DNA of 48,250 bases from Prosthecobacter debontii (GCA_945905735.1 CAMDQC010000020.1:1-48250), one strand, 5' to 3'. Counted from the first letter of the stretch, positions 17,820 to 26,597 are shown. Program-made: numbers and translations. The notes: generated by a model from the letters alone, not told the origin.

Positions 17820-20222
17820 TCATTGAAGACGCTTGAGCTCCGGGCGCTCGGCGGATGCTTCGATTTTTGCGATGGCCTCGCGGACGGCGGCGGCTTTTTG
17901 CAGGCTGAGTTTCTTCGGGAAGTCCGGCTCCCGTTGCTCGAAGTAATCGGCGCTTTCTTTCATGCTCGGGATGGCCACTTGCGCGTGCGCTCCGTATTTC
18001 AGCAAGATGGGCAGGATTTCCTTGATGCGCTCCTGGCTGGCCCATGGGTTCTGGCTGCGGATGTAGTCGGCGCAGGCCATGATGCCTTCTTCGATTTGGT
18101 GTGCCGCGAGGACTTTGAGGCCGTTGAGACGCACTTCGTCGGCGAACATCTCGCCGCTCGGCGCAGGCGTTACGACGGCCTCACGGATGACGGGCAGCAG
18201 GGGTTTGATTTCCTCAAAGCTCAGTCGCTTGTAGATGCTGCTGACCTTGCCGCGTGCGTGACCGTCCTGATTTTGCAAGCCCTTCGCGATGGCCGCGCGG
18301 AGCTTGTCGCGGTCCACGCCTTCCAGCTTCTTCGCGTCGTTGAGCATTCGCTGAAACACCGCTCCGCAGAGGTAGCGCTGCTCCATGGCGCGTGGGTCGT
18401 CCTTGGCCGCGGGCATCGCGATGCGTTCGAGGATTTCGGGCAGCGCGGGCAATGCAGCGGAGCCGATGGCCGCAAGCGCATCGGCCGCTTTTACGCGCAG
18501 CCAAAGGTCGGAGTGCTGGAGTGCTTTGCGAAGCTGCGGGACGGCGGGCGCAGCGAATCCCCCCAGCTCTTCGAGCGCGTGGCAGGCGCCGATACGGGCA
18601 TCGAGCGAAGGCGATTCGAGCAGCGCGACAATCGCGGGAATGGGCGCGGGTTTGCGTTTGGAGAGTTCGGCTGCCGCTCGTTCGCGCACGATGGGCGACC
18701 ACGAGCCGAGGCGTGCGAGGAGATCGGCTTCGGTGAGTTTTTGGTAAAAGCTTTTGCGGTCTTTGTTATCCCAGCCGCGCCCATCGGCGATAAGGCTCTG
18801 TGCGGCGGCGGCGCTGAGTTGCGGGGCGAGGCCGGCCTTCTTTCCGGTGAGCACGATCTTTTTGAGCGGCAGCGCGTAGCCGAGCAGATAAGCGCCCGTC
18901 GCGTCCCAGTTTTTGTAGCTGTCGAAGTCCGGCTCCGGCGGGCCTTGATGCGGAAACGTCCCGTCCCACCGCCGCGCGAGGTCGTGATACCAGCCGCCAA
19001 ATTCGTTCATCCACGCGCCCGTCGCGTTCGGGCCGGCCTGACCGATGGCGGGCAGCGACCACGTCATGTTGAAAAAGTTCCCCGTGTGTCCGCCATCGCG
19101 TTCGTTGCCGTGCGAGGCCACGGCCATGCGCGTAAAATACTCCGCGCCCTTCGCTTCGCCGAGTCGCTGGAAGAGCACGGCTGCCATGCCGCATTTGCCG
19201 TTGTCCTCGTGCGTCTGGGTCCACGCCGGATGATCGCCGTACGGCACCGCGCCTTTGCCGATGTAGAATCGCATGAGCTTCGCGCTCAGCTCGATTGCCT
19301 TTGCCACTTCGGGGTCCTTCACGCCCGCGTCGCGCGCCATCACGAGGCTGATGGTCAGCGGCAGACCCGGCGCATTCATCATGCCGTAGCCGCTCAGCCG
19401 CCCATCCGGCAGCGCAAACTTGTGCCCCCACGAACCCACCGCGCTCTGGCCCTTGGCCGCGTCCATCGCGAGCCGGCGCAAGCCCGGCAGCACCGAGGCA
19501 TCGCCGGTCGCCGTGATGTATTCCGAGAGCAGCATCATCACGTAGCCGTAGTACCAAGTGCTGTAGCCATTCGTGGAATAATCCGCCGCCCACTGCGCCT
19601 CGCGTTTCACGAGCGGCAGATGCGCCGGGTCGCCGCTGGCGAGCAGCGCGAGCGCGTTGAGCGAGCGCGGGATGCCGTCGGTCTTCTTCGGGTAATCTGC
19701 CGCAGCCATGCGAGCAGCGAGCGCCTTCACGCCCTGCTCAAAAATACGCTTCGACTTCGGGCAGGCAAACGGCGCAGTCGCGTTAAACGTGCCCATCACC
19801 AGCAGCTTCACCACGACCTCCTCCGACTTCCCCGCGCGCCAGCGAGTGAGCGCCAGTTTTCCCGCGGCCGCCTCCGTCTCCGCAGCCGTGATCGCGCGGC
19901 CCAACTCCGTGCGCGGGTCGAAAGAAAACGGCTTCCCTCCCGCGCCCAGCAACACGTCGCCCACCGCGATCACGCCATCGGCCGGCGAGCCTTGATCGAC
20001 GACGGTCACAGCAATCTGCCGCGCATCCGTAGTCACGAGCTTGTCGGAAAACATCCACCCGCGCAGACCCGTCGGCCCGAGATTCCAGTCCTTCCGCGCC
20101 TTCGCCGGGATGGCTTCGCCTTTGGTAAAATCAGGGTTTGCAAAAGCCCCGCCGGAAGCGCCGGGCGACGAGACGGATGACACGAGCAGCGCCGCGCATG
20201 TGGAAAGAAGGATGAGTTTCAT
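17820..20222 (-). CDS. Secreted DUF6288-type protein with PDZ and HEAT-like repeats
   Basis: The 800-residue product starts with a signal peptide (MKLILLSTCAALLVSSVSSPG). A PDZ-like module follows (VTVVDQGSPADGVIAVGDVLLG, about residues 60-110). The central part is an alpha-toroid-like region with repeated Gly/Trp-rich helices (STNGYSTWYYGYVMMLLSEY, WTQTHEDNGKCGMAAVLF, SHGNERDGGHTGNFFNMTW). The C-terminal part has HEAT-type repeats (LLESPSLDARIGACHALEELG, LWLRVKAADALAAIGSAALPALPEIL). This order matches the DUF6288 family of Planctomycetota and Verrucomicrobiota, whose biochemical role is unknown to me. The open frame continues upstream to 20660, but the ATG at 20222 begins the signal peptide. 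It lies between two SASA esterases, suggesting a joint role in glycan processing. Confidence 0.75.
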   Translation of the reverse strand: MKLILLSTCAALLVSSVSSPGASGGAFANPDFTKGEAIPAKARKDWNLGPTGLRGWMFSDKLVTTDARQIAVTVVDQGSPADGVIAVGDVLLGAGGKPFSFDPRTELGRAITAAETEAAAGKLALTRWRAGKSEEVVVKLLVMGTFNATAPFACPKSKRIFEQGVKALAARMAAADYPKKTDGIPRSLNALALLASGDPAHLPLVKREAQWAADYSTNGYSTWYYGYVMMLLSEYITATGDASVLPGLRRLAMDAAKGQSAVGSWGHKFALPDGRLSGYGMMNAPGLPLTISLVMARDAGVKDPEVAKAIELSAKLMRFYIGKGAVPYGDHPAWTQTHEDNGKCGMAAVLFQRLGEAKGAEYFTRMAVASHGNERDGGHTGNFFNMTWSLPAIGQAGPNATGAWMNEFGGWYHDLARRWDGTFPHQGPPEPDFDSYKNWDATGAYLLGYALPLKKIVLTGKKAGLAPQLSAAAAQSLIADGRGWDNKDRKSFYQKLTEADLLARLGSWSPIVRERAAAELSKRKPAPIPAIVALLESPSLDARIGACHALEELGGFAAPAVPQLRKALQHSDLWLRVKAADALAAIGSAALPALPEILERIAMPAAKDDPRAMEQRYLCGAVFQRMLNDAKKLEGVDRDKLRAAIAKGLQNQDGHARGKVSSIYKRLSFEEIKPLLPVIREAVVTPAPSGEMFADEVRLNGLKVLAAHQIEEGIMACADYIRSQNPWASQERIKEILPILLKYGAHAQVAIPSMKESADYFEQREPDFPKKLSLQKAAAVREAIAKIEASAERPELKRLQ

Positions 20223-20455
20223 AAGAGAATAGTTTGGGAGCGAGCAGGCAGAGCCGCCCGGCAAATGCCCGGGCACCCACCGCCGCAACCGCGCAGGCAC
20301 TAGTGAGGAAGCGCGCCGAGCGCAAACCCGCACTTTCACCACAAGCCTGCCCCTTTTCGGGTCTGCCTTCGTGGAGGCTGCCGGCGAGCAAGCCGCGCAA
20401 CCAAACCGCCAGAAAGCACGCGATCGGGTGCCAGACTGATAGTGCCTGTGCATCT
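20223..20455. other. Intergenic region with small GC-rich palindromes
   Basis: This 233-nt gap between a lipoprotein gene and the DUF6288 gene (both minus strand) holds a short hairpin, GCCCGGCA-AA-TGCCCGGGC, near 20258-20276, and a CACTAGTG palindrome further on. No coding region is supported. It may contain the DUF6288 promoter or a degraded dispersed repeat. Confidence 0.35.
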
Positions 20456-20959
20456 TCACATGGTGAATGCGTAGATGAAAATCCGCCCGTCCGGCGCGAG
20501 CCCCACCCAGCCGTTGAAGCGGCCTGTGAGCGACTTTGGGCCGAAGAGTTCGAGCTTCGAGAATTGATCGCGGCTCGCCCACCACGCTGCGGGCGCTTTC
20601 GGCGCGGCGTAGGCTGCGGGGCCGTTCACCACCGGCGAGGCCGCCAATGCAGCACGCCAAAGCGGGATGTCTGCGGCGGACACGGACAGCGCGTAGAATG
20701 CGGAAAAATCTGCCGGGCCGAGAACGCCGTCTCCCACTTTGTCCTCCACGAACCGCGCGTCCAACAACGCTCCGGGCAGCTTGCCGTGGCGGCTGAGTTG
20801 CTTGGTGATGGTTTCGACGCGGGCTTTGATTTGCGCTGCGTCGGATTGTGCCGTCGCCGCGATGCCGTCGGGTTTTGTCGAGTCGCCCGGCTTGCAGGCG
20901 CTGATGACTAATGCGGCCGCGACGAATATGGCGGCTGTGGCGATGGAGCGGGATTTCAT
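20456..20959 (-). CDS. Lipoprotein of unknown function
   Basis: The 167-residue product begins MKSRSIATAAIFVAAALVISAC, a signal peptide with a lipobox (VISAC) that would be cut and lipidated at the cysteine. The mature part is Ala/Asp-rich with an amphipathic helix (AAQIKARVETITKQLSRHGKL) and a C-terminal beta-like segment (LTGRFNGWVGLAPDGRIFIYAF). I do not recognise a family. It lies 68 nt from the second SASA esterase and belongs to the same minus-strand block, so a periplasmic accessory role in that system is possible. The ATG at 20959 is chosen because it begins the lipoprotein signal; the frame is open to 21151. Confidence 0.65.
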   Translation of the reverse strand: MKSRSIATAAIFVAAALVISACKPGDSTKPDGIAATAQSDAAQIKARVETITKQLSRHGKLPGALLDARFVEDKVGDGVLGPADFSAFYALSVSAADIPLWRAALAASPVVNGPAAYAAPKAPAAWWASRDQFSKLELFGPKSLTGRFNGWVGLAPDGRIFIYAFTM

Positions 20960-21027
20960 TTGTGTGTGCGGTGCTTGGATTGATGTGCCAGTCACAAGCT
21001 TGCTGTCTCGGCCGTCCCGGCTTTCGC

Positions 21028-22275
21028 TTATTTCGACTTTCCCGAACGCAGTAGCTCGAGATTCGCCTCGGCGAAAGCCTTGCCCATTAGCGCAAAAGTC
21101 TTCGCGCAGCCGAGGTAGTGGTAGCCCGCGTTCGACGCGCCGCGTGTCCATTTGGTGGCCTCTTCCGGCGAAATCACCTCGGCCTCATACTTCTTGAGAT
21201 ATTCCTTTTGCTCCGCGTCGGTCATGGTGCCGTCCTTGTTCGGGCCGTTCTTGCCTTTGTTCTTGAGCGTGGCGGCCATCCCTTTGATTTTGCCGCGCTT
21301 CTCGTCAATGTCCGCGAGTTCATCGGCCCAGAATGGGGCGGTCTCCACGGCGGCGACGTTGCCTTTGAACTCCGGCAGCAGCGAGGGCGCAGCCATGGCC
21401 TTGCGGAAGGCGACCGTGCTGCCTTCTGCCTTCAAGCCGCCGACGCCGAGCACACCGATGACGAACGGCATTTTCGGCGCACCCAAATCCTTCCGCACGT
21501 CGCGGATGAAGTCGGCCATCCACACGCCGTATTTGGTGTAGTCCCTCGTCTTGCCATCCGCGCCCGTGGGGTAAGTGTTGCCGTCCACGAGATCGTTGAA
21601 ACCCTGGAGCCACACAAAGCCCGCAATCTCGTAGCCCTGCGCCGCGTCGTAGTCCGGGCAGACGCGCTTCGGGTCGGCGAGCACGCTTTTCACATGCTCG
21701 ACCATGTAGCGGTAAAAGCGCCCGGTTTCCTTGGCCTTCTCCGCCTTCACTGCGGCGATGTCCTTGCCCTGTTTCTGCATCTGCGCGAGTTGCGCCTCGC
21801 TGAACTCGTAAGGCCCCGCGCTCGGCGGGCGGAACTCGGTATTTAGACTCCTGCCGCCCCACGCCGTCTTGATGATGAGCACCGGCTCGGTGAACGCCGC
21901 ATCCATCGCCAGCCCGAACGTGAACTCCGGTCCGATTTTCCCGCCGTCCTTCGTCGGCTGGTCGCCCCGCGCGCCGAAGCCTGCGGTGAGTTTGCCCAGC
22001 CCCTCGCCATTCGCGCTGCCGTCGTAGCGGCCCGTGAGATACGAAATCCACGCGCCCTCGGCGACCGCCGGTTTCCCATCCGCGCCGCGCATCATTTTCA
22101 AAAGCGGCGCCGTCGCCGGGTCATCGCCGATGTAGTCGAAGGTCTCAATCCGCGCGTGCCCCTCCATGTTGGACTGCCCGGCGAGGATGAAGACTTTGAG
22201 CGGCTTTGCGTGAAGCTGATCCGGAAGAAGGAAGGAGATGAGGGAGAGAATCGCGATGATGGTTTGATGGCGCAT
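21028..22275 (-). CDS. Secreted sialate O-acetylesterase-like carbohydrate esterase (SASA/DUF303), copy 2
   Basis: A 415-residue paralogue of the esterase at 16595-17788. It has a signal peptide (MRHQTIIAILSLISFLLPDQLHA), the serine block FILAGQSNMEGHA, IKTAWGGRSLNTEF, GFVWLQGFNDLVDGNTYP and the late His block YHYLGCAKTFALMG. It contains a lysine/acid-rich insertion near residues 320-370 (KGMAATLKNKGKNGPNKDGT) that corresponds to a different insertion in copy 1. Hydrolysis of O-acetyl groups on polysaccharides is the expected role. Two diverged copies in one block suggest different substrates. It is the first gene of the esterase/DUF6288 block. Confidence 0.85.
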   Translation of the reverse strand: MRHQTIIAILSLISFLLPDQLHAKPLKVFILAGQSNMEGHARIETFDYIGDDPATAPLLKMMRGADGKPAVAEGAWISYLTGRYDGSANGEGLGKLTAGFGARGDQPTKDGGKIGPEFTFGLAMDAAFTEPVLIIKTAWGGRSLNTEFRPPSAGPYEFSEAQLAQMQKQGKDIAAVKAEKAKETGRFYRYMVEHVKSVLADPKRVCPDYDAAQGYEIAGFVWLQGFNDLVDGNTYPTGADGKTRDYTKYGVWMADFIRDVRKDLGAPKMPFVIGVLGVGGLKAEGSTVAFRKAMAAPSLLPEFKGNVAAVETAPFWADELADIDEKRGKIKGMAATLKNKGKNGPNKDGTMTDAEQKEYLKKYEAEVISPEEATKWTRGASNAGYHYLGCAKTFALMGKAFAEANLELLRSGKSK

Positions 22276-22461
22276 AAAAGAGTTCGGAGATTCATTCGTC
22301 GCGGCCCGAGCGGCAAGTGTTCAATGAGGTGGCGGGCGATCAATATGCGCACGGGAACTCGCGAACCCTTGCCCTCGGAAGGCCCGCGATCGCGATTGGG
22401 ATACACGAAGGAGTCGAACGGCATCACTCCCCGGCGAAGAACGACGTCCACGAGGCGAATG
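22276..22461. other. Intergenic gap upstream of the esterase block
   Basis: No gene, RNA or strong hairpin is visible in these 186 nt. The region should hold the promoter for the minus-strand esterase block and the end of the squalene synthase transcript. Confidence 0.3.
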
Positions 22462-23439
22462 CTACCTCAGCCGTTTATTACTGAAGGCGACGCCAATGGA
22501 TTCCCACAGGGCTTTGCGCACGGCGGAGCGGGGAACTTTAGTTTTTTCGCCGGTGAGGAGGGGTGGGTTTTTGGCGAGGAGGTCGAGCGTATCCACGCCG
22601 AGTCGCCACGGGAGGTAGCAGGCCATGCGCGTGCGCCGGTTGCGGATGGAGACGATGTAGAGTCGCCCGGAATCGAGCAGTTCGCGGGCGCGCTGCTCCC
22701 ATAGCTCGAAGACGGGCTGGGCTTCGGAAGGCGCGGCGCAGATTAAGGCGGGGTCGGTGCCGATGTTCATGAGTTCGGTCGCGGGCAGGTAGCAGCGTCC
22801 GCCTTCGAGGTCGGCTGGGATGTCGCGCAGGATGTTCACGAGTTGCAGGCCTTTGCCGAAGTCGTTGCCGAGGCGGGTGAGGTCTTCCTCGGGCATTTTG
22901 GAGTAGTTGGGGAGGTGGTGAAAGCAGAGGCGTGTCCACCATTCGCCTACGCACCCGGCGACGAGGTAGATGTAGTCTTCCAGCGTGTCTGCATCGGCGA
23001 TGGCGGTGATGGCGCGGTTGTCGGTGAAGACTTCGAGGTCCATGCTTTGGCCACGGATGATGTTCGTCATGAGGTCCGCCGTTTCGCGAAATTCCCAGAC
23101 GTCGAGGGCGTGAAATGCGGCGAGGACTTGGGGGAGGGATTCGATGAGTTTTTTCTCTCCGGGATGCACGGGCTGGATGTCGCGCTGGATGCTGGACATG
23201 GCGTGTGGAGGGAAGCCGCCCTTGACTAGCAGCTCGAACTCCGAGAGCCGCCGCAGCCGTACGGATGGGGCGATATTTTCCGTATCGGCGATGGTGTCGC
23301 TGGCCCGCGCGAGCATATAGGCGATGCCGATGGCGGGGCGGATGGCGGGGGGCATGAGCCGGATGCTGAGGTAAAAGGAACGCGATACGGACTTGAGCAG
23401 TCGTTCGTCGATTCCGGTTGTTTTTGGCTTGGCCTTCAT
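22462..23439 (-). CDS. Squalene/phytoene synthase family protein
   Basis: A 325-residue trans-isoprenyl diphosphate synthase (head-to-head type). The first Mg-binding aspartate motif is ARASDTIADT (D48 to D52), and the second region reads GLQLVNILRDIPADLEGGRCYLP. SFYLSIRLMPPAIRPAIGIAYMLAR matches the family N-terminus. It would join two farnesyl (or geranylgeranyl) diphosphates to a presqualene, squalene or phytoene product. The ATG overlaps the stop of the upstream DUF362 gene by 4 nt (ATGA), so the two are translated together. No hopanoid cyclase or carotenoid gene is in the window, so squalene versus carotenoid use remains open. Confidence 0.88.
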   Translation of the reverse strand: MKAKPKTTGIDERLLKSVSRSFYLSIRLMPPAIRPAIGIAYMLARASDTIADTENIAPSVRLRRLSEFELLVKGGFPPHAMSSIQRDIQPVHPGEKKLIESLPQVLAAFHALDVWEFRETADLMTNIIRGQSMDLEVFTDNRAITAIADADTLEDYIYLVAGCVGEWWTRLCFHHLPNYSKMPEEDLTRLGNDFGKGLQLVNILRDIPADLEGGRCYLPATELMNIGTDPALICAAPSEAQPVFELWEQRARELLDSGRLYIVSIRNRRTRMACYLPWRLGVDTLDLLAKNPPLLTGEKTKVPRSAVRKALWESIGVAFSNKRLR

Positions 23440-24524
23440 TTGGAGAGTATGAAGCGGATCAAGGATTCGTCAAAGTTCCCGATGGCTTCGCTGTTTTCGA
23501 GCCACGCGGTTTCGGAGCCTAAAAGCGGGAGGCTTTCGGCTTGTCGCCATTGTTCGAGGAGTCGTGCGCCGGTGGCATCTAGGGCGACGGGGTCTTTGCT
23601 GGCGTAGAGCGTGGCGTGGGGGTTGGCAAAGTGCGGATTTGCCGCTGGGCCGCCCGCGTAGGTGACGGCGAGCGCGTCAAGAATGTGCAGAACGCATTTC
23701 CCGCCGATGCGGGGGTCGGCGTACATCTCCGGCAGTGCGCCTGCACCGCCGGGACCGGCTGTGGTGAAGCGCCGCCAGTTGTCCACGTTGTCCACGACGG
23801 CACTGTAAATCGCGCCATGAACGCCGGTGCCGGGCGCGTCGCTGAGGGCGGGGATGTTGATCCATTTCGTCGCGTCGCGGCTCAGGAGTTTGCAGACGTG
23901 GCTCTTCGAGCTGAGCTGGTCGCCTTCGTTCTTTGCGACCGCGATGACGCGCTCTGCAAACTGCGCGTCGCCCCAATTAAGCTGCCCGAGCACGGGTGCA
24001 GTGAGTGAGCCTTCGCGGTCCCAGTCCTTGGGCTGTGCAATCGCGCGGACCTCGCAGCCGAGGCGCTCGGCGGTGAACCCTGCGTCGCGAAGAACGCCCG
24101 CGTCGCGGTCCCAGACGAAGATGTTTTTCTCCGGCACGCCCGCCGACTTTAGCCCTTCGACGACCGCTGCGACGACTCCGCGTCGTGTGGAAAAATAACG
24201 TCCGCCTGCCGCTGTGACTTTGATCCCCACACGATCCGTAGGCGTCGCGAGCGAGCGCCAAGCATCGGCTGCCGTCGGGCGGCCCGTCGCATTTTTCACC
24301 ACGGTATCCACCATCTGGCGGGTGATGCGTGGGTTCTCCTCAAAGCCGTCCATCGCTGCCGGATCGCGGACCACCGCGACGATGGATGGACCTCTCGGTT
24401 TCTGCGGAATCGCAGGCGCAGCGGCATCCACCGAAGGCGGTGGATTCAGTTGCGGCGGCTCATCTTGGGCTGAGAGCGAACTGGCGCAAACAGCGGAGCC
24501 CAGCGCAATCAAAATTCGGTTCAC
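23436..24524 (-). CDS. DUF362 domain-containing secreted protein
   Basis: The 362-residue product starts at GTG (24524) with a signal peptide (MNRILIALGSAVCASSLSAQ) and a proline-rich spacer. The DUF362 core follows: TDRVGIKVTAAGGRYFSTRRGVV, VPEKNIFVWDRDAGVLRDAGF, and a late segment reading YADPRIGGKCVLHILDALAVTYAGGP, then ASKDPVALDATGARLLEQWR. DUF362 proteins often occur with ferredoxin domains; no CxxCxxC cluster is present here. The function is unknown. The 4-nt overlap with the squalene/phytoene synthase suggests a functional link. Confidence 0.75.
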   Translation of the reverse strand: MNRILIALGSAVCASSLSAQDEPPQLNPPPSVDAAAPAIPQKPRGPSIVAVVRDPAAMDGFEENPRITRQMVDTVVKNATGRPTAADAWRSLATPTDRVGIKVTAAGGRYFSTRRGVVAAVVEGLKSAGVPEKNIFVWDRDAGVLRDAGFTAERLGCEVRAIAQPKDWDREGSLTAPVLGQLNWGDAQFAERVIAVAKNEGDQLSSKSHVCKLLSRDATKWINIPALSDAPGTGVHGAIYSAVVDNVDNWRRFTTAGPGGAGALPEMYADPRIGGKCVLHILDALAVTYAGGPAANPHFANPHATLYASKDPVALDATGARLLEQWRQAESLPLLGSETAWLENSEAIGNFDESLIRFILSK

Positions 24525-24567
24525 GCCGCTACCAATAGCGCGAGCAGCGCGGGGAGTCCAGCCGTTG

Positions 24568-25518
24568 CTACTTTACCTCGCTCAGTTTCACCGGAGCCCC
24601 GCCGCGCCGCGCGCTCTCATCGGCGGCGGACATGAAGGCGTGCATCTCCAGCGTCTCTTCCATGTCCACGGGAGGCTTGCCGGTTTGGAGAAATTTGACG
24701 ATTTCCCCGACGAGCGGCGCGTAGTCGTCGCCGCCGCTTTTCTGCTCCGCGAAGGTCTTGCTGCCGAAGAGCGTGACTTTGTGCGGGAGCGATTTTGTGC
24801 GCAGGCCGATGAGCGTGCCGGTGCGCCCGCCGCTCCATTTTCCGACGACGACATCGGTATCCGCCGTCTTCGTCCGTGTCACACTTTCGCAGCCTTTGCC
24901 GAGCGCAGTGTAGAGCGCCTCGGTGGGGTGGATGCCGTACCAGTAGAAGTCGGGGTGCGACTTCTCCAGATGCGCGGGGCCGTAGGAAATCGCGCCGCGA
25001 ATCTCGCCGACATCGGTGGCCATGAGTTCCTTCATTGAGGCATACCAGCGATACGCGCTGCCCGTCCAGATGGGCACGCCAGCCTCCTTCGCGAGCCGGG
25101 CGATTTCCCGTGCATCGGCGAGGGAGCCCGCGAGTGGCTTGTCGATAAAGAGCGGCTTCTTTGCGGCGATCACGGGCTTCGCTTGGGCGAGATGCGGGCG
25201 ACCATCCACGCTCTCGATGAACACGGCATCCACGTCGGCGCACATCGCTTCGATGGATGGGTATATTTTCACGCCCCACTTTTCGCGCAGCTCTTTGATG
25301 TAGCCATCGACTCGCGAAAATGACGACTCGATGTCCGGGCTGGAAGACCCGATGGCTGCGACGACGCGGGCACCGGGGATGTGGTTTTTCGCCGTCGGGT
25401 CATTGAGAATCTGCGTGAACGCGGTGGCGTGGGACGTGTCGCAGCCGATGAGTCCGATGCGGATTTCTGCGGCGGAAAGGTTGAGCGTGAGGAGGGCGAA
25501 GAGAGCTGAGAGTTTCAT
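24568..25518 (-). CDS. Secreted Gfo/Idh/MocA-family oxidoreductase
   Basis: The 316-residue product has a signal peptide (MKLSALFALLTLNLSAAE) followed by a Rossmann fold and the family motif FIDKPLAGSLADAREI (the EKP-type block). WYGIHPTEALYTALGKGCESV is the catalytic-domain block with its conserved His. The first Rossmann loop reads RIGLIGCDTSHATAF, a GCDTSH variant replacing the usual GxGxxG. Such secreted members are common in Planctomycetota and Verrucomicrobiota and are thought to act on sugars. The ATG at 25518 begins the signal peptide, 20 codons inside the open frame. Substrate unknown. Confidence 0.85.
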   Translation of the reverse strand: MKLSALFALLTLNLSAAEIRIGLIGCDTSHATAFTQILNDPTAKNHIPGARVVAAIGSSSPDIESSFSRVDGYIKELREKWGVKIYPSIEAMCADVDAVFIESVDGRPHLAQAKPVIAAKKPLFIDKPLAGSLADAREIARLAKEAGVPIWTGSAYRWYASMKELMATDVGEIRGAISYGPAHLEKSHPDFYWYGIHPTEALYTALGKGCESVTRTKTADTDVVVGKWSGGRTGTLIGLRTKSLPHKVTLFGSKTFAEQKSGGDDYAPLVGEIVKFLQTGKPPVDMEETLEMHAFMSAADESARRGGAPVKLSEVK

Positions 25519-25622
25519 ACGCGCAACGCTGCTCGACTCCGGGGAAAAGCGCCATCCGAAAAAAACTTCTCGAAACACTCCTTGCAGCCCGTGCTTCGCC
25601 TGCTACAAAGCGACTCGTGTCA

Positions 25623-25699
25623 CGGGGTGTAGCTTAGCTTGGTAGAGCGCCTGGTTTGGGACCAGGAGGTCGTAGGTTCAAATCCTATCGCCCCGACCA
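25623..25699 (+). tRNA. tRNA-Pro (anticodon TGG)
   Basis: A full cloverleaf is visible. Acceptor CGGGGTG (25623-25629) pairs with CGCCCCG (25689-25695). The anticodon stem CCTGG/CCAGG encloses loop TTTGGGA with anticodon TGG at 25657-25659. The T-arm contains GGTTCAAATCC. Discriminator A is followed by an encoded CCA. The C1-G72 pair is typical of bacterial tRNA-Pro. Confidence 0.95.
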
Positions 25700-25717
25700 C
25701 TTTCTCGAAAGTGGTCG
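25694..25717 (+). terminator. Perfect hairpin overlapping the tRNA-Pro 3' end
   Basis: CGACCACTTT (25694-25703) pairs exactly with AAAGTGGTCG (25708-25717) around a CTCG loop. The left arm includes the discriminator base and CCA of the tRNA. No T-run follows, so it may be a processing or termination structure. Confidence 0.45.
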
Positions 25718-25771
25718 TTCGTGAAGGTGAGGTTGCGCCCGGTGGAGCGAGTGGCTACATGGCCCGTTCTT

Positions 25772-26578
25772 ATGACGATTCTCGACCACGAAACCTCCGA
25801 TTTGCCGACACCTACGGGCCCGATGCGGGTTCACATTTTCCGTCCGGCAGCGGACGGGAAATATCCGGGCATCATGCTTTATTCCGAGATATTCCAAGCG
25901 ACGGGCCCCATCCGGCGGACGGCGGCGCTCTTGGCGGGAAATGGCTTTGTCGTGGCGGTGCCCGAGATTTTCCACCAGCACGAAGCGCCCGGCTCTGTCC
26001 TCAGCTACGATAGCGCGGGCGCGGATCGCGGGAACTGGTGCAAGGCGAACATCGATATGGCTAGCTTCGACGCCGACATGGCGATCACGCGGGAGTTCCT
26101 GAAGGCGCACCCGAACTGCACCGGCAAGCTGGGCTCGATGGGGATTTGCGTGGGCGGTCACTTTAGCTTTCGCAATGCGATGAGCCCGGATGTGCTGGCG
26201 GCGGTGTGCCTGTATGCGACCGACATTCACAAGCTGGCGAGCCATGTGCGCGGGCTGGGGACGGGGATGGCGGACGACTCGCTGGAGCGCGCGCGCCGTG
26301 GGGACATTAAAGGCGAACTGCTGATGGTCTGGGGACGGCAAGACCCGCATGTGCCCTTCGAGGGGCGCGTGCAGATCCGCGAGGCGCTGGAGCAAAGTGG
26401 GACGCTCTACACCTCGCTGGAGTATAACGGCGCTCACGCCTTCATGCGCGACGAGGGTCCGCGCTACAATCCGGTGCTGGCGAACTTCGTGTACGCACAC
26501 GCGCTCGAACTCTTTAAGCGGAAGCTCGGCGAGGGCGACCAGCTCTCGGCGACGGTCGCGACGGAGACGAAGCACTAG
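25772..26578 (+). CDS. Dienelactone hydrolase family protein
   Basis: An alpha/beta-hydrolase of 268 residues. The nucleophile block GSMGICVGGHFSF has cysteine at the nucleophile position, as in dienelactone hydrolase. The acid block is LMVWGRQDPHVPFEG and the histidine block is YNGAHAFMRDEGPRYN. YSEIFQATGPIRR supplies the conserved Glu seen in this family. Members hydrolyse dienelactones or other small lactones and esters. An in-frame ATG at 25721 would add 17 residues with no family match, so 25772 is preferred. It lies just behind tRNA-Pro and converges with the thioredoxin-like gene. The natural substrate is not evident. Confidence 0.85.
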   Translation: MTILDHETSDLPTPTGPMRVHIFRPAADGKYPGIMLYSEIFQATGPIRRTAALLAGNGFVVAVPEIFHQHEAPGSVLSYDSAGADRGNWCKANIDMASFDADMAITREFLKAHPNCTGKLGSMGICVGGHFSFRNAMSPDVLAAVCLYATDIHKLASHVRGLGTGMADDSLERARRGDIKGELLMVWGRQDPHVPFEGRVQIREALEQSGTLYTSLEYNGAHAFMRDEGPRYNPVLANFVYAHALELFKRKLGEGDQLSATVATETKH

Positions 26579-26597
26579 GCGCTTCCGGGTAGAAATG

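Noticed and set aside
17823-20180. Long plus-strand open frame opposite the DUF6288 gene
   Set aside because: The minus strand encodes a signal peptide, PDZ and HEAT blocks. The plus-strand translation is Arg/His-rich without motifs, typical of a GC-rich shadow frame.
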